Shown piece by piece: positions 1 through 8,104 of a stretch of 64,000 nucleotides of DNA (position 1 is the first letter of the stretch; each line of letters starts with the position of its first letter). Made by a program: the position numbers and the translations under genes. Origin of the DNA: Streptomyces rapamycinicus NRRL 5491 (GTDB taxonomy: Bacteria; Actinomycetota; Actinomycetes; Streptomycetales; Streptomycetaceae). The stretch is from the NCBI RefSeq assembly GCF_024298965.1, contig NZ_CP085193.1, positions 6,820,001 to 6,884,000 of the forward strand, written 5' to 3'. The notes beneath the pieces were generated by a model that was given only the letters and a program-made list of their open reading frames with translations, searched no databases and was not told where the DNA came from.

Positions 1-1379
1 GCGGAGGATCCCCCGCCGTTCCCCCCGCCGTTGTCGTGGTCGAGGCCGAACACATAGATGCCGCCCGCCACGGCCACGACCGCCAGGGAGGTCGCCGCGG
101 CGGTCCACACCGCCTTACGGCTCTTGCGCGCCGGAGCGGGCGGGGGCGGGGGCACCGGCGTCTGGGCGGTCATGGACGGCGTCGACGCGGTGAACGGCGT
201 GGCGGTGGGCGGGGTGTGCTGCACCCCGGGCGTGTTCCCGGTGCCCGGGGGGTGCGACGGAAGCCGTGGGTCCGACGGGTGCGGTGTGCTCGGAGTGTGC
301 GACGCGTTCAGCGGGTTGTGCGGAGTGCTGGTCGCGTTGTGCGGAGTGCTCGTCGTGTTGTGCGGAGTGCTCGGTGTGTGGGTCGTGTGTTGATACGGGG
401 TCGGTGTCGTGGGCGCGTTCGGCGCGGCGTGCGCGTCCGTGCCCGTGGCCCGGTCCGAGCCCGTACCGGAGTCCCGCCGCGTCGACAGGTTCATGGTCGC
501 GTCGAGCGGCGGATTCTTGGTGGTCGTATCGAGCGGCGGGGTCTGCAGCGAGGACGTCTCGGGCTCCGAGGCCGGGAGCCGCAGCGTCCGTTCGGTCTCC
601 TCGGCCGTGGGCCGCAGCTCCGGCTCCTTGGCCAGCAGGCTCTCGATCAACGGGGTCAGCGCGCCCGCCCGTACGGGAGGGTCCAGCGGATCGACGGCGA
701 TCGCGTAACCCGTCTCGATCGCCGTGGCCTTGCGGAACGGCGGCCGCCCCTCGACCGCCTGATAGAGCGTCGCCCCCAGCGCCCAGAGGTCCGACGCGGG
801 GCCGGGCTTGCGGCCCCTCACCCGCTCGGGCGCGATGTAGTCGATGGAGCCGACGACCTCGCCGGTCTTGGTCAGCGTCGAGGTGCCGGTGGCCATGGCG
901 ATGCCGAAGTCCGTGAGCACGACCCGGCCTTCGGGGCCGAGCAGCACATTGCCGGGCTTGACGTCCCGGTGCAGCACCCCGGCCGCGTGCGCGGCGCGCA
1001 GCGCGGCGATCATGCCGCGGCCGATGCGGGCGGCCTCGTCGGGCGAGACGCGTCCCCCGTCCTTCAGCAGGTCGGCGAGGGTCGTGGAGGGCACGTACTC
1101 CATGACGATGCACGGCAGTCCGTGGTGGTCCACCACGTCATGGACCACTACCACGTTGGGGTGGGTGATGCGGGCCGCGCTGCGCGCCTCGCGGCGGGTG
1201 CGTTCGTGCAGGGTCGTCAGCTCGTCATCGGCTAGGTGCGGAGAGACGTAGAGCTGCTTGACCGCGACCTGGCGGCCCAGCAGTTCGTCCTCCGCGCGCC
1301 ACACCTCGCCCATGCCACCACGGCCGATCTTCTCGACCAGGCGGTAACGTCCGGCTATCAGGTGGCCTTCGTCCGACAC
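1..1379 (-). CDS. Ser/Thr protein kinase, PASTA-less, C-terminus cut by window edge
   Basis: Membrane-anchored eukaryote-like Ser/Thr kinase. The GTG start at 1379 follows GGGAGAGC. The protein opens with SDEGHLIAGRYRLVEKIG and a glycine loop (GRGGMGEVW), then the ATP lysine in QVAVKQL, the catalytic loop HRDVKPGN and the metal-binding DFG in LTDFGIAM. The activation segment ends in the APE-like YIAPERVRG. After the kinase domain (about residues 10-270) comes a long Thr/Pro/His/Asn-rich linker holding repeats of the type TSTPHN (DNA 315-377). A transmembrane helix (AVWTAAATSLAVVAVAGG) and a Gly/Asn-rich outer stretch follow, running off the window at base 1. The extracellular sensor part is therefore unseen, and its family and ligand cannot be named. 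The gene is divergent from the PspC gene at 1504. Confidence 0.93.
   Translation of the reverse strand, partial: MSDEGHLIAGRYRLVEKIGRGGMGEVWRAEDELLGRQVAVKQLYVSPHLADDELTTLHERTRREARSAARITHPNVVVVHDVVDHHGLPCIVMEYVPSTTLADLLKDGGRVSPDEAARIGRGMIAALRAAHAAGVLHRDVKPGNVLLGPEGRVVLTDFGIAMATGTSTLTKTGEVVGSIDYIAPERVRGRKPGPASDLWALGATLYQAVEGRPPFRKATAIETGYAIAVDPLDPPVRAGALTPLIESLLAKEPELRPTAEETERTLRLPASEPETSSLQTPPLDTTTKNPPLDATMNLSTRRDSGTGSDRATGTDAHAAPNAPTTPTPYQHTTHTPSTPHNTTSTPHNATSTPHNPLNASHTPSTPHPSDPRLPSHPPGTGNTPGVQHTPPTATPFTASTPSMTAQTPVPPPPPAPARKSRKAVWTAAATSLAVVAVAGGIYVFGLDHDNGGGNGGGSS
315..377. repeat. 21-bp in-frame tandem repeat (3 copies) in the kinase linker
   Basis: Three consecutive 21-bp units beginning gttgtgcggagtgct. 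On the minus strand they encode a seven-residue Ser/Thr-Pro-His-Asn repeat in the juxtamembrane linker of the kinase, so length changes would stay in frame. Confidence 0.8.
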
Positions 1380-1439
1380 CGCTCTCCCCTCCCGCACACG
1401 TTCGATGCGACACGATAGCCGCCGTGACCCCCGGGGAGA

Positions 1440-1458
1440 TCTCAGGGAAGACCTAGGG
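1440..1458. promoter_or_regulatory. TCAGGG-type candidate operator upstream of first PspC gene
   Basis: The sequence TCAGGG-aaga-CCTAGG lies 45-65 bp before the ATG at 1504. It resembles the perfect palindrome at 3301-3318 in front of the PspC histidine kinase. The shared TCAGGG-N4-CC pattern suggests one regulator, perhaps the response regulator at 4627, acts on both; this is inference only. Confidence 0.35.
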
Positions 1459-1503
1459 GCATGCCGGATGTCGCGAGTACGGCCCTGTTGTCACCATGGA
1501 CGT

Positions 1504-2814
1504 ATGACCGAAGCACCCACCGTGGCGGACGAGGCCGAGGCCGCGTCCGGTTCCCGCCTGTCACAGACGCCCCTGCGGCGCAGTCGTGACCATAAGGTGA
1601 TCTCGGGGGTCTGCGGAGGGCTCGGCCGCTACTGCGACCTGGACCCGGTGATCTTCCGGGTGGTGCTGTCGGTACTGGCCGTCGCGGGCGGCCTCGGTCT
1701 GATCGTTTACGGGTTCTGCTGGCTGCTGATCCCGTTCCACGGCGAGGACGAGAACGAGGGGCGCAGACTGCTCTCGGGCCGGGTCGAGGGCCCTGGGCTG
1801 ACGGCGGTGCTGGTGGCGCTGGTGGGCTGTGGGCTCTTCCTGTCGATGCTCAACAACGGCGGCGTCATGTACTTCTCGTTCATGCTCGCCCTCGCGGCGG
1901 CCGGTGCGGGCTATTGGTCGCACCACCGGCGGCAGGCGGAGAGCGTGGGCGCGGTGGACGCGGCCACGGCCCAGGCCGTCGCCGACGCGCCGCCCGAGAC
2001 CAAGGCGCCGCCCACGCGCGGCGGCCCCGGCCCCTCCTGGTGGCGCGACCCGATCGTCAAGGACGGTACGACCGGGCCGCTCGGCGCCGGGGCCGGGTCG
2101 CGGACCGGCTATCTGTGGGGGCCGGACGACGGCCCGTACGACAAGCGGGAGGCGAGGGCGGAGCGGGCCCGCCGGGTGCCGGACCGGGCCTCGATCGGCG
2201 GCTGGGCCTTCCTGGTGGCGGTCGCCGCCGCCGTGGTGGGGGCGCGGGCGGGGTGGTCCTCGCAGCCGCTGGGCACCAGCCTCGAGATCGGGTTCGCCTG
2301 CGCGCTGGGCGTCTTCGGGCTCGCCCTCGTCATCAGCTCCCGCTGGGGGCGGGCCGGCGGCGGCACGGTGTTCCTCGCGCTGCTGACGAGCGCGCTGCTG
2401 GCGGGCGCGGCCGCCCTCCCCGACGCCGTCACCCCCGACTGGGCGCGGCGCACTTGGGCCCCGACCTCGGTGGCGTCGCTGCGCGACGGCTATGAGCTGG
2501 GCGGCGGCGTCGCCGAGTTGAAGCTGGACCGGCTGCCCCTGAAAGCGGGCAGCTCCGTCTCCAGCCGGGTCGAGATGGGCGCGGGCAAACTGGCCGTGAA
2601 GGTCCCGCGCGACGCCCGGGTGAGGCTGGACATCGAGGTCGGGATCGGCGACATCTGGCTGCCGGGCGAGAAGCGGGACAAGCACAACGTCGACATCGGC
2701 CCGGGCCGGGAGCGCAAGCTCACGCTGGAGCCGGTGGGCGGCGGCAAGGCCGAGGGGACGGTCTCGCTGAAGCTGGAGATGGGGCTGGGTGCGGTGGAGG
2801 TGAAGCGCTCATGA
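1504..2814 (+). CDS. PspC domain membrane protein
   Basis: 436-residue membrane protein. Residues about 20-75 form a PspC domain: basic segment LRRSRDHKVISGVCGGLG, then the membrane helix running into YGFCWLLIPFHG. PspC domains of the phage-shock type sense or signal membrane stress. Several further hydrophobic segments follow (about 100-150 and 240-310). The last ~120 residues (about 320-436) alternate hydrophobic and charged residues in the style of LiaF/DUF4097-like 'toast-rack' beta domains, which is inference from pattern. The ATG at 1504 was chosen because the PspC domain starts soon after it; no convincing in-frame start lies upstream. The stop overlaps the next gene by four bases (ATGA), so the two are translationally coupled. 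With 3353-5424 it forms a membrane-stress cluster. Confidence 0.88.
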   Translation: MTEAPTVADEAEAASGSRLSQTPLRRSRDHKVISGVCGGLGRYCDLDPVIFRVVLSVLAVAGGLGLIVYGFCWLLIPFHGEDENEGRRLLSGRVEGPGLTAVLVALVGCGLFLSMLNNGGVMYFSFMLALAAAGAGYWSHHRRQAESVGAVDAATAQAVADAPPETKAPPTRGGPGPSWWRDPIVKDGTTGPLGAGAGSRTGYLWGPDDGPYDKREARAERARRVPDRASIGGWAFLVAVAAAVVGARAGWSSQPLGTSLEIGFACALGVFGLALVISSRWGRAGGGTVFLALLTSALLAGAAALPDAVTPDWARRTWAPTSVASLRDGYELGGGVAELKLDRLPLKAGSSVSSRVEMGAGKLAVKVPRDARVRLDIEVGIGDIWLPGEKRDKHNVDIGPGRERKLTLEPVGGGKAEGTVSLKLEMGLGAVEVKRS

Positions 2815-3272
2815 GGCGCCGTTCACGTTCGTTCGGTCATCGGTTCGGGCATCGGGTCGGTGATCGGTTCGGTGATCGGTTCGGCCATGGGGTCGATCAC
2901 GGGGCCGATCACGGGGCCGGGCATCGGTTCGGCGACCGGTCCGGGCATGGGGCCGGTGATCGGTTCGGGCATCGGGTCGGCGATCGGTTCGGTCATCGGT
3001 TCGGGCATGGGTTCGACCACTCGCGCGGTCACTCGCTGGGGCATGCGGCCCCCGACCGGTCCCGCCATCCGTTCGAGCCGGGCAAGCTGGTGGCCGGGCT
3101 GGTGATCCTTGGCGTGGCCGCCGCGTACGGGATGGACGCGGCCGGGGAGTGGGACGTCCGCCCGGAGATCGCCCTCCCAGCCCTCCTGTGCGGCCTTTGC
3201 GTCGCGGCCCTGGCCTCGGCCCTCACGTACGCGTTCCGCCGCCGGTCGGGCAGGGCGACGCCGGACGACTGA
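2811..3272 (+). CDS. Small membrane protein with an expanded Gly-His/Asp-Arg-Phe repeat
   Basis: 153 residues, unknown function. The ATG overlaps the TGA of the preceding PspC gene. Residues 7-75 are a low-complexity repeat of the types GHRFG, GDRFG and GHGVD, encoded by imperfect tandem DNA repeats (2829-3030, core cggttcggtgatcggttcgg). The C-terminal half (about 85-145) is ordinary: a short linker PFEPGKLVAGLVILGVAAAYG giving one membrane segment, then a second helix (LPALLCGLCVAALASALTYAF) and a basic tail. The C-terminal part looks like the conserved protein usually found after PspC in streptomycetes; the repeat block appears to be a local expansion. Overlapping reading frames on both strands are shadows of the repeat. 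Confidence 0.75.
   Translation: MRRRSRSFGHRFGHRVGDRFGDRFGHGVDHGADHGAGHRFGDRSGHGAGDRFGHRVGDRFGHRFGHGFDHSRGHSLGHAAPDRSRHPFEPGKLVAGLVILGVAAAYGMDAAGEWDVRPEIALPALLCGLCVAALASALTYAFRRRSGRATPDD
2829..3030. repeat. Degenerate tandem repeat inside the small membrane protein gene
   Basis: Runs of cggttcggt/gatcggttcgg/ccatggg units repeat for about 200 bp. They are in frame with the coding gene and give a His/Arg/Asp/Phe/Gly repeat. Confidence 0.8.
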
Positions 3273-3300
3273 GGGGCCCCGGGCCCCAGGTCGGGGAACG

Positions 3301-3318
3301 ATCAGGGGCGACCCTGAT
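3301..3318. promoter_or_regulatory. Perfect palindrome ATCAGGG-GCGA-CCCTGAT
   Basis: Seven-base perfect arms separated by four bases, ending 34 bp before the kinase ATG at 3353. Size and position fit an operator for a dimeric regulator, plausibly the adjacent LuxR-type response regulator. No binding data; the related half-match at 1440-1458 supports a shared role. Confidence 0.45.
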
Positions 3319-3352
3319 ACCCGTTGTCGGCCATGCGTGTGACGATCGAGCC

Positions 3353-4630
3353 ATGACCGCCGCAGTGCCCCCCACGGCCCCCGAGCCACCCCCGCGCAAG
3401 CTCTACCGCAGCGCCGAAGGCCGCCTCCTCGGCGGTGTGGCGCGCGGGCTCGCGGGGCATCTCGGGCTGCCGGTCGCCTGGGTGCGGATCGTCTTCATCG
3501 CGCTGTTCATGGCAGAGGGGTTCGGCGCGCTCGTATACGCGCTCTTCTGGTTCATCGTCCCGCTCGGCGTCGGCGGCGTGGAGACGACCGCCGGGCGCCC
3601 GCTCACCGCCGTGGGCCCCGACGGCCGCCGCCGGATCCTGGCCCGCAGGCCGGAGCGCGGCCAGATCATCGCCCTGGTCGCCCTCCTCGTCGGCACGGGG
3701 ATCTTCGTCCAGGGCTTCCAGCTCGGCCGCGCCAACACCTACATCTGGCCACTCCTCCTCATCGGCGCGGGCGTCGCCCTCTTCTGGCGCCAGGCGGACA
3801 ACGCCCGCCGCGCCCAGTGGGTCGAGCTCAGCCGCAGCAAGCGGGTCCTGCCGCTGGCCCGTGGCGCCACGGGGGTCGTTCTGGTGGCGGCCGGGGTGTC
3901 CGGGATCGTCGTCCTCCAGGGCTCGGCCAAGCACCTGGGGGCCGTACTGCAGGCGGCCCTGGCCGTCCTTGTCGGCATCGCGCTGCTGGTGGGCCCGTAT
4001 GTGGTGCGGATGACGCAGGACCTCTCCGAGGAACGGTTGATGCGCATCCGCGCGCAGGAGCGGGCGGAGGTGGCGGCCCACGTCCATGACTCCGTGCTGC
4101 ACACCCTCACCCTGATCCAGCGCAGCGCGGAGGACCCCCGCGAGGTGGCCCGCCTCGCCCGTGCCCAGGAGCGGGAGTTGCGCGCGTGGCTCTACCGGCC
4201 GGAGGGGACGGGCAAGGACGAGGCCGAGGAGCCGGACACCCTCGCGGAGGCGGTGAAGAAGACGGCGGCGGAGGTCGAGGACCACCATGGCGTCCCGATC
4301 GAGGTGGTGGTGGTCGGCGACTGCCCCCTGGACGAGAAGCTGGGCGCCCAGATACAGGCGGCGCGCGAGGCGATGGTCAACGCGGCCAAGTACGGTGGCG
4401 ACGGCGGGGCCGTCCAGGTCTTCGCGGAGGTCGAGGGGGCCACGGTGTTCATCTCCGTGCGCGACCGCGGCCCCGGCTTCGACGTGGACGCGGTGCCGGA
4501 GGACCGGATGGGCGTACGCGAGTCGATCATCGGCCGGATGCAGCGGAACGGCGGCACGGCGCGCCTGAGATCCGCGCCGGACGGGGGCACGGAAGTGGAG
4601 CTGGAGATGGAGAGGGCGGCGACGACATGA
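3353..4630 (+). CDS. PspC-domain two-component histidine kinase
   Basis: 425-residue sensor kinase. Residues about 18-75 are a PspC domain (LYRSAEGRLLGGVARGLAGH then a membrane helix). Further membrane helices follow to about residue 220. The phosphoacceptor region is HVHDSVLHTL, with His245 followed by Asp as in the HisKA_3/NarX-DesK class. A HATPase domain with N-box REAMVNAAKYG and the G-box DRGPGFD closes the protein. It should autophosphorylate and pass phosphate to the response regulator at 4627, with which its stop overlaps by four bases (ATGA). The ATG at 3353 is preferred over upstream in-frame codons because it sits just before the PspC domain. A palindrome at 3301-3318 may be its operator. 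Signal: probably envelope or membrane stress (inference from PspC). Confidence 0.92.
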   Translation: MTAAVPPTAPEPPPRKLYRSAEGRLLGGVARGLAGHLGLPVAWVRIVFIALFMAEGFGALVYALFWFIVPLGVGGVETTAGRPLTAVGPDGRRRILARRPERGQIIALVALLVGTGIFVQGFQLGRANTYIWPLLLIGAGVALFWRQADNARRAQWVELSRSKRVLPLARGATGVVLVAAGVSGIVVLQGSAKHLGAVLQAALAVLVGIALLVGPYVVRMTQDLSEERLMRIRAQERAEVAAHVHDSVLHTLTLIQRSAEDPREVARLARAQERELRAWLYRPEGTGKDEAEEPDTLAEAVKKTAAEVEDHHGVPIEVVVVGDCPLDEKLGAQIQAAREAMVNAAKYGGDGGAVQVFAEVEGATVFISVRDRGPGFDVDAVPEDRMGVRESIIGRMQRNGGTARLRSAPDGGTEVELEMERAATT

Positions 4631-5424
4631 CCGACGCTACGGGCGGTACGAACGCGACGGGCGGCCCCGGGGCGCAGGGCGTGCCGGGCGCCGCGCCCGG
4701 CCCTGCGGGGGCCCGAGGTTCCGGGGGTTCCGGGGCTTCCGGGGCGGACGGCGCCGAGACGGAGCGGCGGGTGCGCGTGGTGCTCGTGGACGACCACCGC
4801 ATGTTCCGCACCGGGGTACAGGCCGAGATCGGGGAGACGGCCCGGACCGGCGTCGAGGTGGTCGGCGAGGCGGCCGACGTCGACCAGGCCGTGACCGTGA
4901 TCACCGCGACCCGCCCCGAGGTCGTGCTGCTGGACGTCCACCTCCCCGGCGGGGGCGGCGTCGAGGTGCTGCGCCGCAGCGCCTCGCTGATGGCCGACCA
5001 GGACCGCCCGGTGCGCTTCCTCGCGCTGTCCGTCTCGGACGCCGCCGAGGACGTCATCGGCGTCATCCGCGGCGGCGCCCGCGGCTATGTGACCAAGACC
5101 ATCACCGGCACCGACCTCGTGGACGCGATCTTCCGGGTCTCCGAGGGCGACGCGGTCTTCTCCCCGCGCCTCGCCGGTTTCGTCCTCGACGCCTTCGCCT
5201 CCACCGACGCCCCGCCCGTGGACGAGGACCTGGACCGGCTCACCCAGCGCGAGCGCGAGGTGCTGCGCCTGATCGCGCGCGGCTACGCGTACAAGGAGAT
5301 CGCCAAGCAGCTGTTCATCTCGGTGAAGACGGTCGAGAGCCATGTCTCGGCGGTGCTCCGCAAGCTCCAGCTCTCCAACCGCCATGAGCTGACCCGCTGG
5401 GCGACGGCCCGCCGCCTGGTCTGA
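4627..5424 (+). CDS. LuxR/NarL-family response regulator
   Basis: 265 residues and cognate partner of the upstream PspC kinase (ATGA overlap). Residues 1-48 are an unusual Gly/Ala/Ser-rich leader (GGPGAQGVPGAAPGPAG, then SGGSGASGADG). The receiver domain begins VRVVLVDDHRMF with the acidic pair Asp55-Asp56. The phosphorylated Asp103 lies in VVLLDVHLPG, and the conserved lysine in GYVTKTI. The C-terminal LuxR helix-turn-helix (about 195-260) contains LTQREREVLRLIARGYAYKE and KTVESHVSAVLRKL. It should bind DNA as a dimer; candidate sites are the TCAGGG elements at 1440-1458 and 3301-3318. An upstream in-frame extension exists, but the overlap start is the only one giving the coupled arrangement. 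Confidence 0.93.
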   Translation: MTDATGGTNATGGPGAQGVPGAAPGPAGARGSGGSGASGADGAETERRVRVVLVDDHRMFRTGVQAEIGETARTGVEVVGEAADVDQAVTVITATRPEVVLLDVHLPGGGGVEVLRRSASLMADQDRPVRFLALSVSDAAEDVIGVIRGGARGYVTKTITGTDLVDAIFRVSEGDAVFSPRLAGFVLDAFASTDAPPVDEDLDRLTQREREVLRLIARGYAYKEIAKQLFISVKTVESHVSAVLRKLQLSNRHELTRWATARRLV

Positions 5425-5428
5425 GCCT

Positions 5429-5505
5429 GGGAAGCGGGAAGCGGGAAGCGGGAAGCGGGAAGCGGGAAGCGGGAAGCGGGAAGCGGGAAGCGGGAAGCGG
5501 GAACA
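5429..5505. repeat. 7-bp tandem repeat, ten perfect copies (gggaagc)n
   Basis: Ten perfect gggaagc units run from 5429 to 5498, followed by a broken eleventh. It lies between the convergent response regulator (ends 5424) and XRE gene (ends 5525), just outside both coding sequences. A heptamer cannot be coding-neutral, so it is a non-coding satellite prone to slippage. Confidence 0.95.
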
Positions 5506-5524
5506 GGACGGTCGGGGCGGCGGC

Positions 5525-6376
5525 TCAGCCCGGCACCCCCATCCGCTGCGTGCCGACGACCGACAGCAGCCGCAGCGCCTCCTCGGCCGGTGAGCCGGGG
5601 TCGGCGGTGTAGATGATCACCCGCTGGTCCCGGTCGGCGATGTCCAGCACATCGCAGTTGACGGTGATGGGCCCGACGAGCGGATGGTGCAGCATCTTGC
5701 ACAGGGTGGGCTGGGCGGACACATCGTGGGACTCCCACAGCCGGGCGAACTCCTCGCTGCCCGAGCGCAGCTCGGCCACCAGCTCGGTCACCTCGGGGTC
5801 GTCCGGGTAGCGGGCGGCCGCGGCGCGCAGCCCCTGGGCCGAGGTCTGGGCGAACTCGTCCGCGTCCGACACCCCGTACAGCCGCCGCCCGTCCGGGTGC
5901 GGCCCGAGGAAGGCACGGCGGACGAAGTTGCGGTCGCGGCGCGAGAGGGCGGAGAAGTCCTCCATGAGGGCGGCGGCCAGATCGTTCCAGGCGATCACCT
6001 CATATGTCGCGGAGAGCACGATCGCCGCCGCGTTCGGCAGCCGCCGCAGCAGGTTCGCGATGCTCGGCCGCACCTCGCGGGAGGGCCCGGCCGGCGGGCC
6101 CGGCGGGGCGCCCGCGAGATGGTGCAGATGATCGCGCTCGATGTCGCCCAGCCGCAGGGCGCGGGCCAGTCCGGTCAGCACCTCGCGGGACGGGCGCGGG
6201 GCGCGGGCCTGCTCCAGCCGCGTGTAGTACTCGGTCGAGATGAACGCCAGCTGCGCCACCTCCTCGCGCCGCAGCCCGGGCGTCCGGCGCCGCGTCCCGG
6301 CGGGCAGCCCCACATCGGCGGGCGTGATCCGCTCACGTCGGCTGCGCAGGAACGCCGCCAGCTCTCGTCTGTCCAC
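5525..6376 (-). CDS. XRE-family transcriptional regulator (MmyB-like ligand domain)
   Basis: 283 residues from GTG 6376. The N-terminal helix-turn-helix has the signature RRRTPGLRREEVAQLAFIST then YYTRLEQARAPRPSREVL, typical of the actinobacterial XRE plus MmyB-like family. The remaining ~180 residues are the MmyB-like sensor domain (AIVLSATYEVIAWNDLAAAL; CKMLHHPLVGPITVNCDVLDI), which in relatives binds small hydrophobic ligands such as fatty acids. It is divergent from the SDR gene at 6465, with an imperfect inverted repeat at 6410-6430 between them. This layout is typical of a regulator controlling itself and an adjacent oxidoreductase. Longer in-frame starts exist but would run into the SDR gene. 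Confidence 0.92.
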   Translation of the reverse strand: MDRRELAAFLRSRRERITPADVGLPAGTRRRTPGLRREEVAQLAFISTEYYTRLEQARAPRPSREVLTGLARALRLGDIERDHLHHLAGAPPGPPAGPSREVRPSIANLLRRLPNAAAIVLSATYEVIAWNDLAAALMEDFSALSRRDRNFVRRAFLGPHPDGRRLYGVSDADEFAQTSAQGLRAAAARYPDDPEVTELVAELRSGSEEFARLWESHDVSAQPTLCKMLHHPLVGPITVNCDVLDIADRDQRVIIYTADPGSPAEEALRLLSVVGTQRMGVPG

Positions 6377-6409
6377 GCCTTCAGTGTGCGTGGGCGGCCG
6401 GGGGCTCAG

Positions 6410-6430
6410 CCAGGTACAGCCGGTGCCTGG
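6410..6430. promoter_or_regulatory. Inverted repeat CCAGGTAC-N5-GTGCCTGG, candidate operator
   Basis: Eight-base arms with one mismatch, midway in the 88-bp gap between the divergent XRE regulator and SDR genes. This is the expected place for an autoregulatory operator. Inference from position and symmetry only. Confidence 0.45.
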
Positions 6431-6464
6431 TTGCGTCCCCGACACCCGCAGCAGCCTCGGGGAT

Positions 6465-7292
6465 ATGAACGACACACCGAACACCTCCCCCCTCGGCACC
6501 ACCCCTCTCGACACCTCCCCCCTCACCCCGGCCGCCGGCCTCCTGGCGGGCAAGGTCGCCTTCATCACCGGCGCCGGGCGCGGCATCGGTGCCGCCGCGG
6601 CCCGCCTCTTCGCCCGGGAGGGCGCCCGGGTGCTGCTGGCGGCGCGTACGGAGGCCCAGCTCAAGGCGGTCACCGAGGAGATCCGCGCGGCCGGCGGCAC
6701 CGCCGATCACGTGGTGTGCGACCTGGCCGACGCGACGAGCGTCCGCGCCGCCGTCGACCGGGCCGTGGAGCTGTACGGCAGGCTCGACGTGGCCTTCAAC
6801 AACGGCGCGACGATCCAGCAGCCGGGCCCGATGGACCAGCTGCCGCAGGCCGACTTCGACCACGTCTACGCCGTCAACCTCCGGGGCCCCTGGCTGGCCA
6901 TGAACGCCGAGGTCGCCGCCATCCGCGCCACCGCCGGAACCGGCGCCATCGTCAACAACTCCAGCGTCGGCAGCCTCATGGGCAACCCCGAACTCCCCGC
7001 CTACGGCGCCATGAAGCGCGCGGTCAACAGCCTCACCGAGTCCGCCGCCGTCACGTACGGCCCGGAGGGCATCCGCGTCAACGCCATCGCGCCCGGTGGC
7101 ACGCTCACCGAGATGATCCGCGAATGGGAGGAGGCATCCCCCGGCGTCGTCGAGCGGATCACCACCCACACCCCGCTGCGCCGCGCCGCCGACCCGGCCG
7201 AGATCGCCCAGGCCGCGGCCTGGCTCCTCAGCGACCGCGCCTCGTATGTGACCGGCGTGGTCCTCCGGGTGGACGGCGGCACCCGGGCCTGA
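6465..7292 (+). CDS. SDR-family NAD(P)-dependent oxidoreductase
   Basis: 275-residue classical short-chain dehydrogenase/reductase. After a Thr/Pro-rich leader of about 25 residues the cofactor motif reads VAFITGAGRGIGAAAARL (TGxxxGIG). The structural NNG is in VAFNNGATI. The catalytic set is Ser in IVNNSSVGS with YGAMK (Tyr and Lys), and the C-terminus has RVNAIAPGGTLTEM. The Arg in AARTEAQ after strand 2 suggests an NADP(H) preference. The ATG at 6465 gives the shortest leader before the Rossmann fold; longer in-frame versions run into the divergent regulator. The substrate cannot be inferred. Probably controlled by the XRE regulator at 5525. Confidence 0.9.
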   Translation: MNDTPNTSPLGTTPLDTSPLTPAAGLLAGKVAFITGAGRGIGAAAARLFAREGARVLLAARTEAQLKAVTEEIRAAGGTADHVVCDLADATSVRAAVDRAVELYGRLDVAFNNGATIQQPGPMDQLPQADFDHVYAVNLRGPWLAMNAEVAAIRATAGTGAIVNNSSVGSLMGNPELPAYGAMKRAVNSLTESAAVTYGPEGIRVNAIAPGGTLTEMIREWEEASPGVVERITTHTPLRRAADPAEIAQAAAWLLSDRASYVTGVVLRVDGGTRA

Positions 7293-7515
7293 GAACACCG
7301 GTAACGCCGTTGGGAGACGACCCGCTCCGGCGAATAAACCACCCGATCCGGTGACTTCATGTGATCACCCCATCACAACTGATTTCCGCGCTCTAGCGTT
7401 CGTCACGTGCGGACAGCGATTGCCACCGCAGCCCGCGTACCGAAAGGAAGCGCGAATGACCGTGCAGGACGCACCGCCCGATGTCGGGGCAGTATGGGGG
7501 CGAGGAGGCGAAGCC

Positions 7516-8094
7516 ATGACCCCCAGCACCGCTGACCGGCCGGAGATGGGCATCGAGGAATTCGAGGAGCTCGCTCGCACGGCGCCGGAAACCGTGAGGC
7601 TCGAATTCATCGATGGGAAGCTAGAGGTCAAGCCCGTGCCGGACGGGGATCACGACGAGATCATCATGTGGGTCCAGGAACAGTGCATGCAGCACCGTCC
7701 GGATCTGCGGCTGTACCGGGAGCGGGGCCTTAAAACGGAGGGGTACCGGCAGGGGCGCGCTCGTCCGGACGGCACTCTCGCGCCTCGCAGGCATTTCGCC
7801 GGACATGGAGAGTGGTCCGACCCGAAGGGTGTCGTGATGACCGTGGAGGTCACCTCGCGGGAAGGGGACACGAACCGGCGGGATCGCCTGGACAAGCGGG
7901 TCGGCTACGCGAGCGCCGGCATCCCCGTCTACCTCCTCATCGACCGGGACGACTGCACGGTCAACGTCTTCAGTGAGCCGGAGGACGGCAGGTATCGGAG
8001 CCTGACCTCGCGGCCGTATGGGGTCGCCATTGAGCTCCCGGACCCCGTCGGGATCACCCTCGACACCGGGGAACTCAAGGACTACGCGTCCTGA
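7516..8094 (+). CDS. Uma2 family (DUF820) endonuclease-like protein
   Basis: 192 residues from the ATG at 7516, which has a good Shine-Dalgarno (GAGGAGG, 8 nt away). An in-frame ATG at 7456 (AAGGAAG) would add 20 residues and cannot be excluded. It belongs to the Uma2/DUF820 family with a PD-(D/E)XK restriction-like core: GRARPDG (Asp), VVMTVEVTS (Glu), then DKRVGYASAGIPVYLLID (Lys and the conserved helix). Members are abundant paralogues in streptomycetes and cyanobacteria with no settled role. A second, more divergent copy lies at 56186-56758. The gene converges on the SDR at 8105 with only a 10-bp gap. Confidence 0.88.
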   Translation: MTPSTADRPEMGIEEFEELARTAPETVRLEFIDGKLEVKPVPDGDHDEIIMWVQEQCMQHRPDLRLYRERGLKTEGYRQGRARPDGTLAPRRHFAGHGEWSDPKGVVMTVEVTSREGDTNRRDRLDKRVGYASAGIPVYLLIDRDDCTVNVFSEPEDGRYRSLTSRPYGVAIELPDPVGITLDTGELKDYAS

Positions 8095-8104
8095 TCGCCC
8101 AGCC

